Below are positions 24,363 to 32,230 of a stretch of DNA of 32,737 bases, piece by piece. Below the pieces are notes generated by a model. That model worked only from the letters and a program-made list of their open reading frames with translations. It searched no databases and was not told where the DNA came from. The stretch's first letter is position 1. Every line of letters starts with the position of its first letter. Position numbers and translations under genes: made by a program. Source of the stretch: an uncultured Akkermansia sp. (lineage in GTDB: Bacteria; Verrucomicrobiota; Verrucomicrobiia; Verrucomicrobiales; Akkermansiaceae); contig CANQAD010000024.1 in assembly GCA_947588735.1 (NCBI GenBank), positions 1 to 32,737 of the forward strand, written 5' to 3'.

Positions 24363-24381
24363 ATCTCTTTTAAAAAGAGAT
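24363..24381. promoter_or_regulatory. 19-bp palindrome, copy 3
   Basis: ATCTCTTTTAAAAAGAGAT, identical to copy 2 and 127 bases from it. Three conserved copies in 300 bases of otherwise non-coding DNA argue for a function. Confidence 0.6.
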
Positions 24382-24407
24382 GAACAACTTGAGGAACATG
24401 CGGTTGC

Positions 24408-24505
24408 CATTTACGATTACGATGGACGATAATTCATTTACGATTGATGATGTATGAATTACGATTTACAAAGATAGCGAGCCGGAGGCTCGGGAAATGC
24501 GGGTC
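24408..24505. repeat. Dispersed intergenic repeat, copy at 24.4 kb
   Basis: CATTTACGATTACGATGG…GATTTACAAAGATAGCGAG, the hairpin GAGCCGGAGGCTC and GGAAATGCG. It matches the copy at 10.9 kb through the same hairpin. The 550-base gap between the autotransporter and the activator gene holds only this and the palindromes. Confidence 0.6.
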
Positions 24506-24553
24506 ACGCGCGGAGGGAGGGGGAATAATGCGTTTGCCGCGGGAGCGTCAAGC

Positions 24554-26140
24554 CTAGAACTTGTACTGGGAGGGGTCGATGCGGAGGCGGCGGACGCGGT
24601 AGTTGAGCTTGCGGAGGGTCGTATGAAGCTCGCGGGCAGCGGCTGAGATATTGCCGCGGGTACGTTTGAGAGCAGCGGTGATGAGCTCGGATTCAAAGGA
24701 CGCTGTGAGGGCCTCCATAGGGGTATCAATCTCCGGGGCGGCGGAGCGGTTGGGGAGCATAGATTCCGTGCCGGTGGCGGCGGCAGTTTGAAGCGAGGCG
24801 GGGAGATCAATGGCGTTGATGACACTGCTGTTGGACATGATGACGAGGCGTTCGATCATGTTTTCGAGCTCGCGGACATTGCCGGGCCAATGGTAGCTCA
24901 TGAGCATATCAATAGCAGGAGTGGAAAGGCGGCGGACATTCTTGTGGTGCAACTTGTTGTACTTGGCGAGGAAAAAGTCCGCCAGCGAGATGATATCCAC
25001 CTTACGGGAGCGGAGAGGAGGCACCACAATGGGAAGGACAGCGAGGCGGTAGTAGAGATCCTCCCGGAAGAGGCCGTTAGTCATCATGCTCTGGAGGTCG
25101 CGAGATGTGGCGGCGATGATGCGCGCTTGGGTGCGGATGGGCTGCTGAGAGCCGACACGTTCGAACACTTTTTCCTGGAGGACGCGCAGGAGCTTCACCT
25201 GTGTCTGCACGGGCAAATCGCCGATTTCATCGAGGAAAAGGGTGCCGGCAGAGGCCTCTTCGAAGCGGCCGATACGTTGTTTGATGGCGCCGGTGAAAGC
25301 GCCTTTTTCGTGACCGAAGAGTTCGGATTCGATGAGGCCTTCCGGCAGGGCGGCGCAGTTGACGGCCACGAACGGGCCATCACGGCGATCCGAAGCGTAG
25401 TGAATGGCCTGGGCGAGGAGCTCTTTACCTGTGCCGGACTCGCCGAGAAGGAGGACGGTGGCGGTGGAGCGTGCAACCTTGGCCGTCTCTATGTACACGG
25501 AACGCATGGCCGAAGAATGGCCAATGATATTCGAAAAGCCGGCGTTTTCCCCGAGTTCGTAGCGCATGCGCACGTTTTCGCGCTCGCGCAGCTGACGTTC
25601 GGCGACCTGCTCGCGCACGCTGGCAACGGCATCCGCCAGAATGTTGGCAACGATCTCAAGCAGGCGAGCTAATTTGTCGAGCGTACTCTGCGGCTGCACG
25701 GGAAAAGAGAGCGAGAGCGTGCCGATGACGGAGCCGCTGTGCTTGATGGCAACGCAGAGGAAGGATTCGGACTGAGCGCCATGAAGAGCGCCGGTGCGGT
25801 TGAGGAAGGTGTGACTGGAAGCCGTGTCGCGCAGCACGGCGGAGACTCCGGTTTGTCCCACGCGCCCCGTGATGCCCTCCCCCAGGCGGTAGGTGCCGCG
25901 CGACTTCTCGGTTTCCGAAAGGCCGTAGGAGGCTTCGATCACCAAATCTTCCCCCTGCAGTAAGCAGAGCGCCCCTTGAGGGAAGCGCAGATTCTGGCGT
26001 AGCACGAGCATGATCTGCTCGAGCAAATCAGCTACGTCGCGCTGTCCCACAAGAACCTTGGATACGCCGGAAAGAACGCGCAGTTCCAGGCTGTCGCCGG
26101 AGAGTTCATGGAGCGGAGAATCGGAGGGGGAATGAGGCAT
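24554..26140 (-). CDS. Sigma54-dependent activator (GAF-AAA+-Fis), NifA-like
   Basis: The 528-residue protein is a bacterial enhancer-binding protein that uses ATP to open promoters held by sigma54 RNA polymerase. An N-terminal GAF domain (about 25-165) senses an unknown signal; there is no receiver domain, so it is not a classical response regulator. The AAA+ module shows Walker A GESGTGKE (233-240), the sigma54-contacting GAFTGA loop (280-285), Walker [10 protein letters not shown] (299-307) and the FREDLYYRL box (358-366). A Fis-type helix-turn-helix closes the protein ([19 protein letters not shown], 497-515). All key residues are present, so it should be active. It starts 12 bases after the lptD-like stop and is probably co-transcribed with it; the autotransporter is the next gene downstream. 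I did not find a -24/-12 promoter in the gap before the autotransporter, so its targets are open. Confidence 0.93.
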   Translation of the reverse strand: MPHSPSDSPLHELSGDSLELRVLSGVSKVLVGQRDVADLLEQIMLVLRQNLRFPQGALCLLQGEDLVIEASYGLSETEKSRGTYRLGEGITGRVGQTGVSAVLRDTASSHTFLNRTGALHGAQSESFLCVAIKHSGSVIGTLSLSFPVQPQSTLDKLARLLEIVANILADAVASVREQVAERQLRERENVRMRYELGENAGFSNIIGHSSAMRSVYIETAKVARSTATVLLLGESGTGKELLAQAIHYASDRRDGPFVAVNCAALPEGLIESELFGHEKGAFTGAIKQRIGRFEEASAGTLFLDEIGDLPVQTQVKLLRVLQEKVFERVGSQQPIRTQARIIAATSRDLQSMMTNGLFREDLYYRLAVLPIVVPPLRSRKVDIISLADFFLAKYNKLHHKNVRRLSTPAIDMLMSYHWPGNVRELENMIERLVIMSNSSVINAIDLPASLQTAAATGTESMLPNRSAAPEIDTPMEALTASFESELITAALKRTRGNISAAARELHTTLRKLNYRVRRLRIDPSQYKF

Positions 26141-26152
26141 GGGGAGAGGGAA

Positions 26153-28609
26153 TCAGAAGAACTTGACAGGGAGAGACGTGCCTGTTTCTCCGAGGGTGAA
26201 GGAGATGCCGAGCCCCGTTTCGCGTTTGCCGCCGTTGTCGCGCAACATGACGGTGGCCCCCAAGTACCAGGGGCCAAATTTACGGGTGATGGAAAATTGT
26301 TGGATGGGGATGCGATCCCCCTGCACGTCCCAGCTGACGCGAGCGGCGGCGCTGTAGCGTTCGTTGATGCGCAAGTTCACGCGAAAATAGGCATAATTGG
26401 CATCGTGTTGAATGGGGTGATTGCTGATGTAGCGGTGGCCAATCTGGGTCTCCAGCCAGGGCATGGGGACCATGGAAAGCGAGGTGTTGTACTGATTGAA
26501 GCCATCGCCGCCACGCACGGTGGGGGTCTGCGTCTCCAGACGCAACGTGCATTGGCTGGTGATATTCATCATGATGAGTGAATAAAGGTTGGAAAAGCGG
26601 GTTTCAGTGTTGGGATTATCGATATTGTAATCCAGGAAAAGATTCCAGTCGATGAAGGTGCGGCTTTCGCCGTCGTAAACGGTGCTCAGCGTGTTGCGCA
26701 TGCCCAGGCGCCATACCGTCCAGTTCGCCCAGCCGTCAATGCCGGTGAAATCCATGAGATCCATGGGCATGGGGCAAACCGTGCTGTTGCCCATTGTGGT
26801 GGACCAGGTATCCACTTGGGGCACATAGGGGTTGGAGGACGAAATGCTGCCGTGTGAAATCTCCGCGTAGGGGTGAATCACGTGATAGAGGCCGCGCAGG
26901 CCAAGACGAGGAAGGCGCACGCTGGGGAAATGGCGGTAAAATTTGATGTCGAAATCACAGCCCAAATATCCCAGTAGTCGGTTATCCGCCCCCACATCCT
27001 CCACATTGTAATAGCCCGTATAGCCGCCTCCCACTTTCGGAGTGACGTTCAGGAAGCGAAATATTTTGACGCTTGACGAGAACTCATGCGTGGAATTGAC
27101 GCGTACGTAGCTGCCGCTGTTGAGCAAGCGGGTATAGTATTCCTTCAGATCCGCCTGGCGGATTCTGGAGAGTCTGGCGCGGTAGAGCTCGCGTTGCTCG
27201 GCGGGGATATTCTGGTGCAGCAGGCCGGCGGTATTGCGCGTCTCATAAGCGATGCCGGAAGATCCCAGCACCGTCCGCGGGCGATAGTAGGAGAGCTCGG
27301 CGCGTTCATCGGTGCTGTAAAAATGATTGGGGGCGAAGCGAGTGAGGAGCATGGTGCTGCTGCGCGGCGTGAGACGGTCCAGACGCACGCTGTTGTCCGG
27401 TTTGTCATTCAGGCGTGCCTCTTCCTCAAAATAATCCTGCAGCACATAGCGGTCGCTCAGCAAGTTCAGGTCGGTGACGAGAGTCCAACGAGGGGGCGAT
27501 TTTTTGCGAGTCGAGGGGATCGGCACATCCCAAAAGCCCTGCATGGCCACGCGGTAGCGACGATGACTCAAGTTTTCGCGGGGAACCGAAAGGGGGTTGA
27601 TATCGGGGCGCCTGTCGGCGATGCCATACACCTGCAATCCCCGGGAATCGGAATACTCCTTGCGCATTTCATTGCTGACGAAGTCGAAGCCGCCTGCCAG
27701 ACCGCGTCGCGAACGGAAATCTCCACGAGCCGTAAGAAGGTAATCCGCCGTAGGCATGCCGCGCTCGACACGGCGATTGCCCAGCAGAAAGCCGTACCGA
27801 TTCAGCAGGTAAGTGCCCCAGCTGGACTTGACGCCCGGAATGGGCATGTAGCCCTCCTCCGGATTCAGGGAATGCGACAGGGTCATCCATCCCAAAATCG
27901 GAACGGGGACGTCATGCTCGCTCCCGGACAAGCTCAGTCGCGACACAACGCCGTAATCTCCCGGGTACACGGTGAGGGTGCCGGTGCCCACCCACATTGC
28001 GGGTTTCTGCACGTCTTCCGTGGTGATGAAGGCATGGTGGATCGTGATGCGATTTTTGTCGGAGGGCAGCTTGTCATACGTGGCCGACGAGCCGCGGATA
28101 ATCGTTCCATTGGCTTTGGAGCGAATATGGGTGACATGGGCGATGCCGTTCTTCCAGTCGTAGGTGCCATCCTCTGCATGAGTGAGGGTGTCGCCTTGGT
28201 AGATGACAAGAGGCCCGCTCAGCTCGGCAATGCATGTATCGACATTGGCGACAAGGCGCCGGGCAAAGATCTCCTGCCCCTCTGCGGTGCGCACATAAAT
28301 GGGGGATGAACCGGCGGTGTAGGTGATGATGCGTTTTTCGCTGTCGTAGTCCACCTGTCCATGCTGATTGCGGACGATTAAAGAATCCGGCACCTTGAAT
28401 CCTGCGGTGGAGCCGAGGCTGGAAACCGCCTGATCCACGTGCTGCATGACGGGATTGCGTGAGATTGCCTGATCCGGCAGAGGGATGAAGTCTGCCCCCT
28501 GCTCCGCCGGGAGTAAAGACGCCAAAGCCAGAAAGCCAAGCGCAGCAGCAAGAGCACGCTTTTCCGGCAGGACCCGCAGGAGGGAGATGGAGTGGGGCAT
28601 CGACGTCAT
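26153..28609 (-). CDS. lptD: LptD-like outer-membrane LPS-assembly protein
   Basis: The 818-residue protein is most likely LptD (OstA/Imp), the outer-membrane barrel that inserts lipopolysaccharide. A signal peptide (RALAAALGFLALASLLPA, about 17-35) is followed by an OstA-like beta-jellyroll (about 70-250), readable in VDYDSEKRIITYTAGSSPIY, ELSGPLVIYQGDTLTHAEDG and HVTHIRSKANGTIIRG, which alternate as in LptA/LptC folds. The remainder is a large barrel of repeated strands ending in FSITRKFGPWYLGATVML and, at the end, PVKFF with terminal Phe. Identity is by fold pattern, not by a match, so the symbol is tentative. ATG 28609 overlaps the stop of the upstream acyltransferase by 4 bases (ATGA), which supports this start over a frame-extending GTG at 28717. 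Confidence 0.75.
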   Translation of the reverse strand: MTSMPHSISLLRVLPEKRALAAALGFLALASLLPAEQGADFIPLPDQAISRNPVMQHVDQAVSSLGSTAGFKVPDSLIVRNQHGQVDYDSEKRIITYTAGSSPIYVRTAEGQEIFARRLVANVDTCIAELSGPLVIYQGDTLTHAEDGTYDWKNGIAHVTHIRSKANGTIIRGSSATYDKLPSDKNRITIHHAFITTEDVQKPAMWVGTGTLTVYPGDYGVVSRLSLSGSEHDVPVPILGWMTLSHSLNPEEGYMPIPGVKSSWGTYLLNRYGFLLGNRRVERGMPTADYLLTARGDFRSRRGLAGGFDFVSNEMRKEYSDSRGLQVYGIADRRPDINPLSVPRENLSHRRYRVAMQGFWDVPIPSTRKKSPPRWTLVTDLNLLSDRYVLQDYFEEEARLNDKPDNSVRLDRLTPRSSTMLLTRFAPNHFYSTDERAELSYYRPRTVLGSSGIAYETRNTAGLLHQNIPAEQRELYRARLSRIRQADLKEYYTRLLNSGSYVRVNSTHEFSSSVKIFRFLNVTPKVGGGYTGYYNVEDVGADNRLLGYLGCDFDIKFYRHFPSVRLPRLGLRGLYHVIHPYAEISHGSISSSNPYVPQVDTWSTTMGNSTVCPMPMDLMDFTGIDGWANWTVWRLGMRNTLSTVYDGESRTFIDWNLFLDYNIDNPNTETRFSNLYSLIMMNITSQCTLRLETQTPTVRGGDGFNQYNTSLSMVPMPWLETQIGHRYISNHPIQHDANYAYFRVNLRINERYSAAARVSWDVQGDRIPIQQFSITRKFGPWYLGATVMLRDNGGKRETGLGISFTLGETGTSLPVKFF

Positions 28610-30408
28610 GAAGTCACATTCCGAGGTGCGGGAGCGCCGGGCTCCGTGTATTCCTTTCCGCGATAGCGGCGACGCGCGCGTTCGGGGGTGGTCGCCAGGT
28701 CCACCACCACAAAACAATCTAACGTCCCGCCAAAAGCCTCATCAATGCCAAAGCTCACCATCTTCCCGCCAAGGCGCAGGTATTGCTTGAGCAGAATCGG
28801 TATGCCGGTGCCTTCTTCCAATTCGCTCACCATGGCGGAGAGAGCACGCACATCCGGCAAGGCTACAGGTATCAGTCGGGCATCCTCACTCAACAGATCC
28901 AAGTGAGTCGAGACATTCAGGGCACGAATTCCCTTGCTGAGCTCCGCATCCATGCAGCATTGTTTCATGAAAGAAAGCATCAATGTACGCGCCGCGGGAC
29001 TGTAGTTGGGAGAAATGCTGACTGTACCATACAGGTATTTGTACTGCGGATTTTTGTTGAGGAAGCGGCCGATGCCCATCCAGAGCGTATCAAGCGAGGC
29101 GGGCTGGCGCTGGTATTCCGGGGCAATGAAAGCGCGTCCCATTTCCAAGCCCCGCGAGATGGTTTGCAGGAACCGGGAGTTGAAGCGGAAAAAGCACGAG
29201 TTGTATATGCCCTTCACCCCATATTTTTTGAGGATTTCATCCGTGCGACCAATGCGGTAGGCTCCGGCCAGGCGTGCAGCCTCCGCATCCCACATGATCA
29301 GGTGCGTATAATGCTCGTCCCATTCATCGAGATCGCGCTCCATTCCTGAGCCCTCCCCCACGCAGCGGTACGTACGCTCCCGCTGCACGCCGATTTCTTG
29401 CATCAGGTGGGGAATTTGCTCCTTTTGCACCGCATACACCCGGAGCGGCGAGACCTCGCTGGCGTAGCAGAGGCATTCCTGGGGCAAAGCGTCAATTTCT
29501 GCGCGGAGAGACTCCGCCGTTTCACCGGGAGCAATGGGGCGCAACACGCGCCGAGGCGGCTCGGGGCAGGCAGAATGGGGCGCAGCGAGAGGATAGCGCA
29601 GCAACATGGAGCGCAAGCGCATATAGGCGTTCAACTGCCCCGCCTCCATGTCAGCATAGGACGACGGGGAAATGGGAGGCCCCAGACGGATGGTATGGCG
29701 CATCCGGCCATCGCGCAAGATTTCACGCGGCAGAAAGTTAGCGCGCCATGAGCGTGAAATCATGCTTATCACCTGAAAAAAAATACCTGTTCGCCCGGAA
29801 ATGTGCATGGGCACGACCGTAGCCCCCGTCTTAAGCGCGAGCGCAGCAATGTTTTGCTGCCACGGATCATCTACCACACGTCCATCCCCCGGTGAAAATG
29901 TGGCGGCGGAACCGCTGGGAAACACCAGGAGACAATGACCCTCCCTCAGCCAGTGCAGCATTTCACGCATTCCCGTCATATTCGCGCGTTTCGCCGACTC
30001 GCCTCCGTAAACATCCACCGTAATTTCGTAGGGACGCATACCGCGCACGCATCGCAGAAACTCATTCACTACAATGCGTATGTCCTCTCGCCGTTGCATC
30101 ACGATATCCCCGAACATCAGCCCATCCGACATGCCATGCGGGTGATTGGACACAACGATGCACGGTCCCTCCGCCGGTATGTATTCCAAGCCCTCCAAAT
30201 CGTAGAGGAGGTTGAGGTATTTGCAGGCCAAGCGGAAAAAATTCTCCCGGGATCCCTCATCCCAATCGTTGTCTATGTGTTCATGTGCCACATTGAGCGC
30301 GTGCAAGCCGAGCCACTTCTCTGCGGCTTCCAGCAGAAAGCCGGGTACATGGCGACCTCCCGCTATTTCATCGGCCAGATTCACCATCTTGGGTCTTTTA
30401 AACTTCAT
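28606..30408 (-). CDS. Fused acyltransferase-GNAT protein, OlsF-like
   Basis: The 600-residue protein joins two domains. The N-terminal half (about 60-260) is a PlsC-type acyltransferase with NHPHGMSDG (88-96, the His/Asp catalytic box) and FPSGSAATF (163-171). The C-terminal half (about 310-600) is an OlsB/hemolysin-type N-acyltransferase: LRVYAVQKEQIPHLMQEIGV…LIMWDAEAARLAGAYRIGRT and the FIAPEYQRQPASLDTLWMGI segment. Fusions of this plan (OlsF) attach both fatty acids to ornithine and make ornithine lipids, membrane lipids without phosphate; in Bacteroidota related enzymes make glycine lipids. Which amino acid is used here cannot be read. The gene opens the olsF-like/lptD-like/activator operon, and a good promoter precedes it. 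Start ATG 30408. Confidence 0.82.
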   Translation of the reverse strand: MKFKRPKMVNLADEIAGGRHVPGFLLEAAEKWLGLHALNVAHEHIDNDWDEGSRENFFRLACKYLNLLYDLEGLEYIPAEGPCIVVSNHPHGMSDGLMFGDIVMQRREDIRIVVNEFLRCVRGMRPYEITVDVYGGESAKRANMTGMREMLHWLREGHCLLVFPSGSAATFSPGDGRVVDDPWQQNIAALALKTGATVVPMHISGRTGIFFQVISMISRSWRANFLPREILRDGRMRHTIRLGPPISPSSYADMEAGQLNAYMRLRSMLLRYPLAAPHSACPEPPRRVLRPIAPGETAESLRAEIDALPQECLCYASEVSPLRVYAVQKEQIPHLMQEIGVQRERTYRCVGEGSGMERDLDEWDEHYTHLIMWDAEAARLAGAYRIGRTDEILKKYGVKGIYNSCFFRFNSRFLQTISRGLEMGRAFIAPEYQRQPASLDTLWMGIGRFLNKNPQYKYLYGTVSISPNYSPAARTLMLSFMKQCCMDAELSKGIRALNVSTHLDLLSEDARLIPVALPDVRALSAMVSELEEGTGIPILLKQYLRLGGKMVSFGIDEAFGGTLDCFVVVDLATTPERARRRYRGKEYTEPGAPAPRNVTS

Positions 30409-30447
30409 AAGATCATGCCCTGCTCTTACGCACGCGTATTCGCGCGC

Positions 30448-30476
30448 ATTGTATCACGCCGATATCCATCGGTCAA
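30448..30476 (-). promoter_or_regulatory. Sigma70-type promoter of the acyltransferase operon
   Basis: On the minus strand TTGACC (plus 30471-30476), 17-base spacer, TACAAT (plus 30448-30453). Both hexamers match 5 of 6 positions. Start site about 30441, 33 bases before the ATG. Confidence 0.7.
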
Positions 30477-30500
30477 GCTCTCTATGTTCCGCCGCAGGTC

Positions 30501-30557
30501 AAACGCATTTTCGATTAACAATTTGGGAAATTTGCGTGCTGGCGCGCGGGGAGGCGG
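30501..30557. repeat. Dispersed intergenic repeat, copy at 30.5 kb
   Basis: AAACGCATTTTCGATTAACA then ATTTGGGAAATTTGCGTGC and CG-rich arms (TGGCGCGCGGGG). It shares CATTTTCGA and TTTGGGAAATT with the 13.95 kb copy. Between 30558 and 30832 I see no gene. Confidence 0.55.
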
Positions 30558-30832
30558 AACGGGTGCGGAGGAAGTGGGAGAGGAGGCGGGGGTGGTGGAT
30601 TGTTCGAAAGGGGAAGAGTATTTGCCATTTTGGCACCTCTAAAAACTCGACTTTTCAAACCGAATTGCCTCAAAAAAGTCACCGAAGGGTCCCCAAAAAC
30701 AGGAAAAAGTTTTCCCTCAACTGAATATTGACTCATCCTCGATTACCTTTGCGGCATCATGCATCTACGTTGCCTATACTGCCTGTAGAGACATGCTGCA
30801 TAAAATTAATAAAAGATGTCCCAGTGGGGGGA

Positions 30833-31027
30833 TTAGTAGTAGTCAGAGTTGTTAGTACATTCTTCAGCGGATGTCTCTGCTTTTTGTGCAGCTTCTTCTG
30901 CATCGTCAGCATGCCTCTCTGCCTTGTTTGCGTATTCCTCTGCTCGTTCCGCCTCATAACTTGCCTCACTCTCCGATCGTGACACTTGTTTTGCTGTCAG
31001 GCAGATATCCACCCACATGTACAACAA
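30833..31027 (-). pseudogene. Small coiled-coil remnant, probable decayed gene
   Basis: A 64-codon frame with Ala/Glu heptads (EAERAEEYANKAERHADDAE then EEAAQKAETSAEE), similar in style to small lipoprotein coils. Its only start is TTG at 31027. Upstream in the same frame is FFFFLLYMWVDIC, and in the neighbouring frame LLFIVFFLFLVV; a signal peptide may once have been joined to the coil by a frame now lost. It follows the truncated barrel gene on the same strand. It could be a real small protein, but the missing start makes a remnant more likely. Confidence 0.35.
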
Positions 31028-31076
31028 GAAAAAGAAAAAATACGATGAAAAGCAATCTATAAATTTTCAAAATCTT

Positions 31077-31196
31077 TCAAAATAGTTTATAAGCGGCGTC
31101 CACCTCAAGACCGAACCCGCTCTTCTGCTGTTCCTCCTGACCGTACGCGATGCCGAGCGAAGCACACGCCAACAATGTAATAGCTGTCTTTTTCAT
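31077..31196 (-). pseudogene. Truncated duplicate of the adjacent outer-membrane barrel gene
   Basis: The 39-codon frame MKKTAITLLACASLGIAYGQ… ends KSGFGLEVDAAYKLF, stop. It matches residues 1-36 of the intact gene at 31337 (MKKTAITLLACAALGAAYGQ … SGFGLEVNAAYNF), then diverges at once. Signal peptide and first residues remain; the barrel is gone. The upstream DNA, with the CCACTYGGACRAGG motif and promoter, is duplicated too. Confidence 0.85.
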
Positions 31197-31224
31197 AAAA
31201 TGATTTTTCCACTCGGACAAGGTG

Positions 31225-31254
31225 AGTATAAAGCTCTCAGAATACGCATGTCAA
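31225..31254 (-). promoter_or_regulatory. Promoter of the truncated barrel copy
   Basis: On the minus strand TTGACA (plus 31249-31254), 18-base spacer, TATACT (plus 31225-31230). The spacer keeps the half-site GCGTATTC seen as a full palindrome at the intact gene. Confidence 0.65.
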
Positions 31255-31280
31255 GCCCATTGATTCGGCGAGTGAAAATG

Positions 31281-31310
31281 AAAAAAGGCGAGGCATGTTA
31301 TGCCTCGCCT
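31281..31310 (-). terminator. Rho-independent terminator of the intact barrel gene
   Basis: AGGCGAGGCA (31286-31295) pairs perfectly with TGCCTCGCCT (31301-31310) around TGTTA; on the minus strand TTTTTT follows. It separates the intact gene from its truncated copy. Confidence 0.85.
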
Positions 31311-31336
31311 GCTTGTTGATCATACTATCAAGACCA

Positions 31337-31993
31337 TCAGAACTGGCAGCTGTAGCCGAGACGCACGCCGAGGTTGAGTTGATTCTCCGGCTTTCCGTCG
31401 GCCAGCTCTTCATACTTAGGACGTCCGCAGAGCCCCTGCAATTGGAGGGCGAGAGTCACGGATCCGGTCTTAGTCACTTTCTGACTCAACCCGATTTCTG
31501 CGCTCCACGCGAAGCCCCACTTGCTCTTGCTCTCGCTGAAGCTCCCTTCCAGCCAGGAATCCTCAATCTTTCCTTTTGTCTGAGCAAGGCCCATATTGAC
31601 ACCACCGAAGAAACTGAGGGAGTCATTCAGCGGCGTCGTCAGACGATACCCGGGCATGATGTAGATATTTTCCAATTCCACCTTAATCCTCTCTGAGACA
31701 AATTTGTCGTCGTAGTCATAACCATACAAAGTATGCTCATCATCTCCCGTTGTGTAACCGAAGCGGATGTTCACGGCATGATGCTCGTTGAAGGCGTACA
31801 CAGCGGTCAAATCCACCCCATACGTATCTACTGAATAAGCCGGTACCCCTTCCTCGGCTTTCACGATATCCTTCAACGCGAAGTTATAAGCAGCATTCAC
31901 CTCAAGCCCGAATCCGCTCTTCTGCTGCTCTTCCTGTCCGTATGCGGCGCCGAGCGCGGCACACGCCAATAATGTAATAGCTGTCTTTTTCAT
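31337..31993 (-). CDS. Outer-membrane beta-barrel protein
   Basis: The 218-residue protein has a signal peptide (MKKTAITLLACAALGAAYGQ) and barrel strands: GFGLEVNAAYNFALKD, GVDLTAVYAFN, HAVNIRFGYTTGDD, YIMPGYRLTTPL, LSFFGGVNMGLAQTKG, KWGFAWSAEIGLSQKV, GSVTLALQLQGLC and LNLGVRLGYSCQF with terminal Phe. It resembles small OmpW/OmpA-like barrels; ligand unknown. ATG 31993 is preferred over GTG 32008 because the truncated duplicate starts at the same codon. A possible -10 TATACT (minus) lies just inside the palindrome at 32027. Confidence 0.85.
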   Translation of the reverse strand: MKKTAITLLACAALGAAYGQEEQQKSGFGLEVNAAYNFALKDIVKAEEGVPAYSVDTYGVDLTAVYAFNEHHAVNIRFGYTTGDDEHTLYGYDYDDKFVSERIKVELENIYIMPGYRLTTPLNDSLSFFGGVNMGLAQTKGKIEDSWLEGSFSESKSKWGFAWSAEIGLSQKVTKTGSVTLALQLQGLCGRPKYEELADGKPENQLNLGVRLGYSCQF

Positions 31994-32026
31994 AGGATTG
32001 TTGTCCACTTGGACGAGGGAAGTATA

Positions 32027-32043
32027 GCGTATTTGGAATACGC
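32027..32043. promoter_or_regulatory. 17-bp palindrome, promoter-proximal copy
   Basis: GCGTATTTGGAATACGC, 7-bp arms around TGG. On the minus strand it fills exactly the 17 bases upstream of a TATACT -10 (plus 32021-32026), the position where spacer-binding operators sit; the -35 (AGCTGT) is poor. Confidence 0.6.
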
Positions 32044-32182
32044 ACAGCTTTGGGCATATCCCTCACGTCATGAAGCAACAAGCCAACCACTAATTGCACT
32101 CATTTCTCTGCCGGTGGCAATGACCTGACTTTGCAAGTCCCTGAAAAGAAAAGATTATTTTTTCTGACTGATGGCTTGACAT

Positions 32183-32199
32183 ACGTATTCCAAATACGT
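32183..32199. promoter_or_regulatory. 17-bp palindrome, distal copy
   Basis: ACGTATTCCAAATACGT, the same inner sequence in reverse complement, 156 bases from the first copy centre to centre. TTGACA (32176-32181) lies beside it on the plus strand, with no good -10. Confidence 0.55.
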
Positions 32200-32230
32200 T
32201 AGTCATTCATTCAAGCAGATATCCCACCAT

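Noticed and set aside
24065..24553. Sigma54 -24/-12 promoter before the autotransporter
   Set aside because: Searched by eye for GG-N10-GC; the closest string (TGGCAACCGCATGTT, minus strand near 24400) lacks the GC at the right place.
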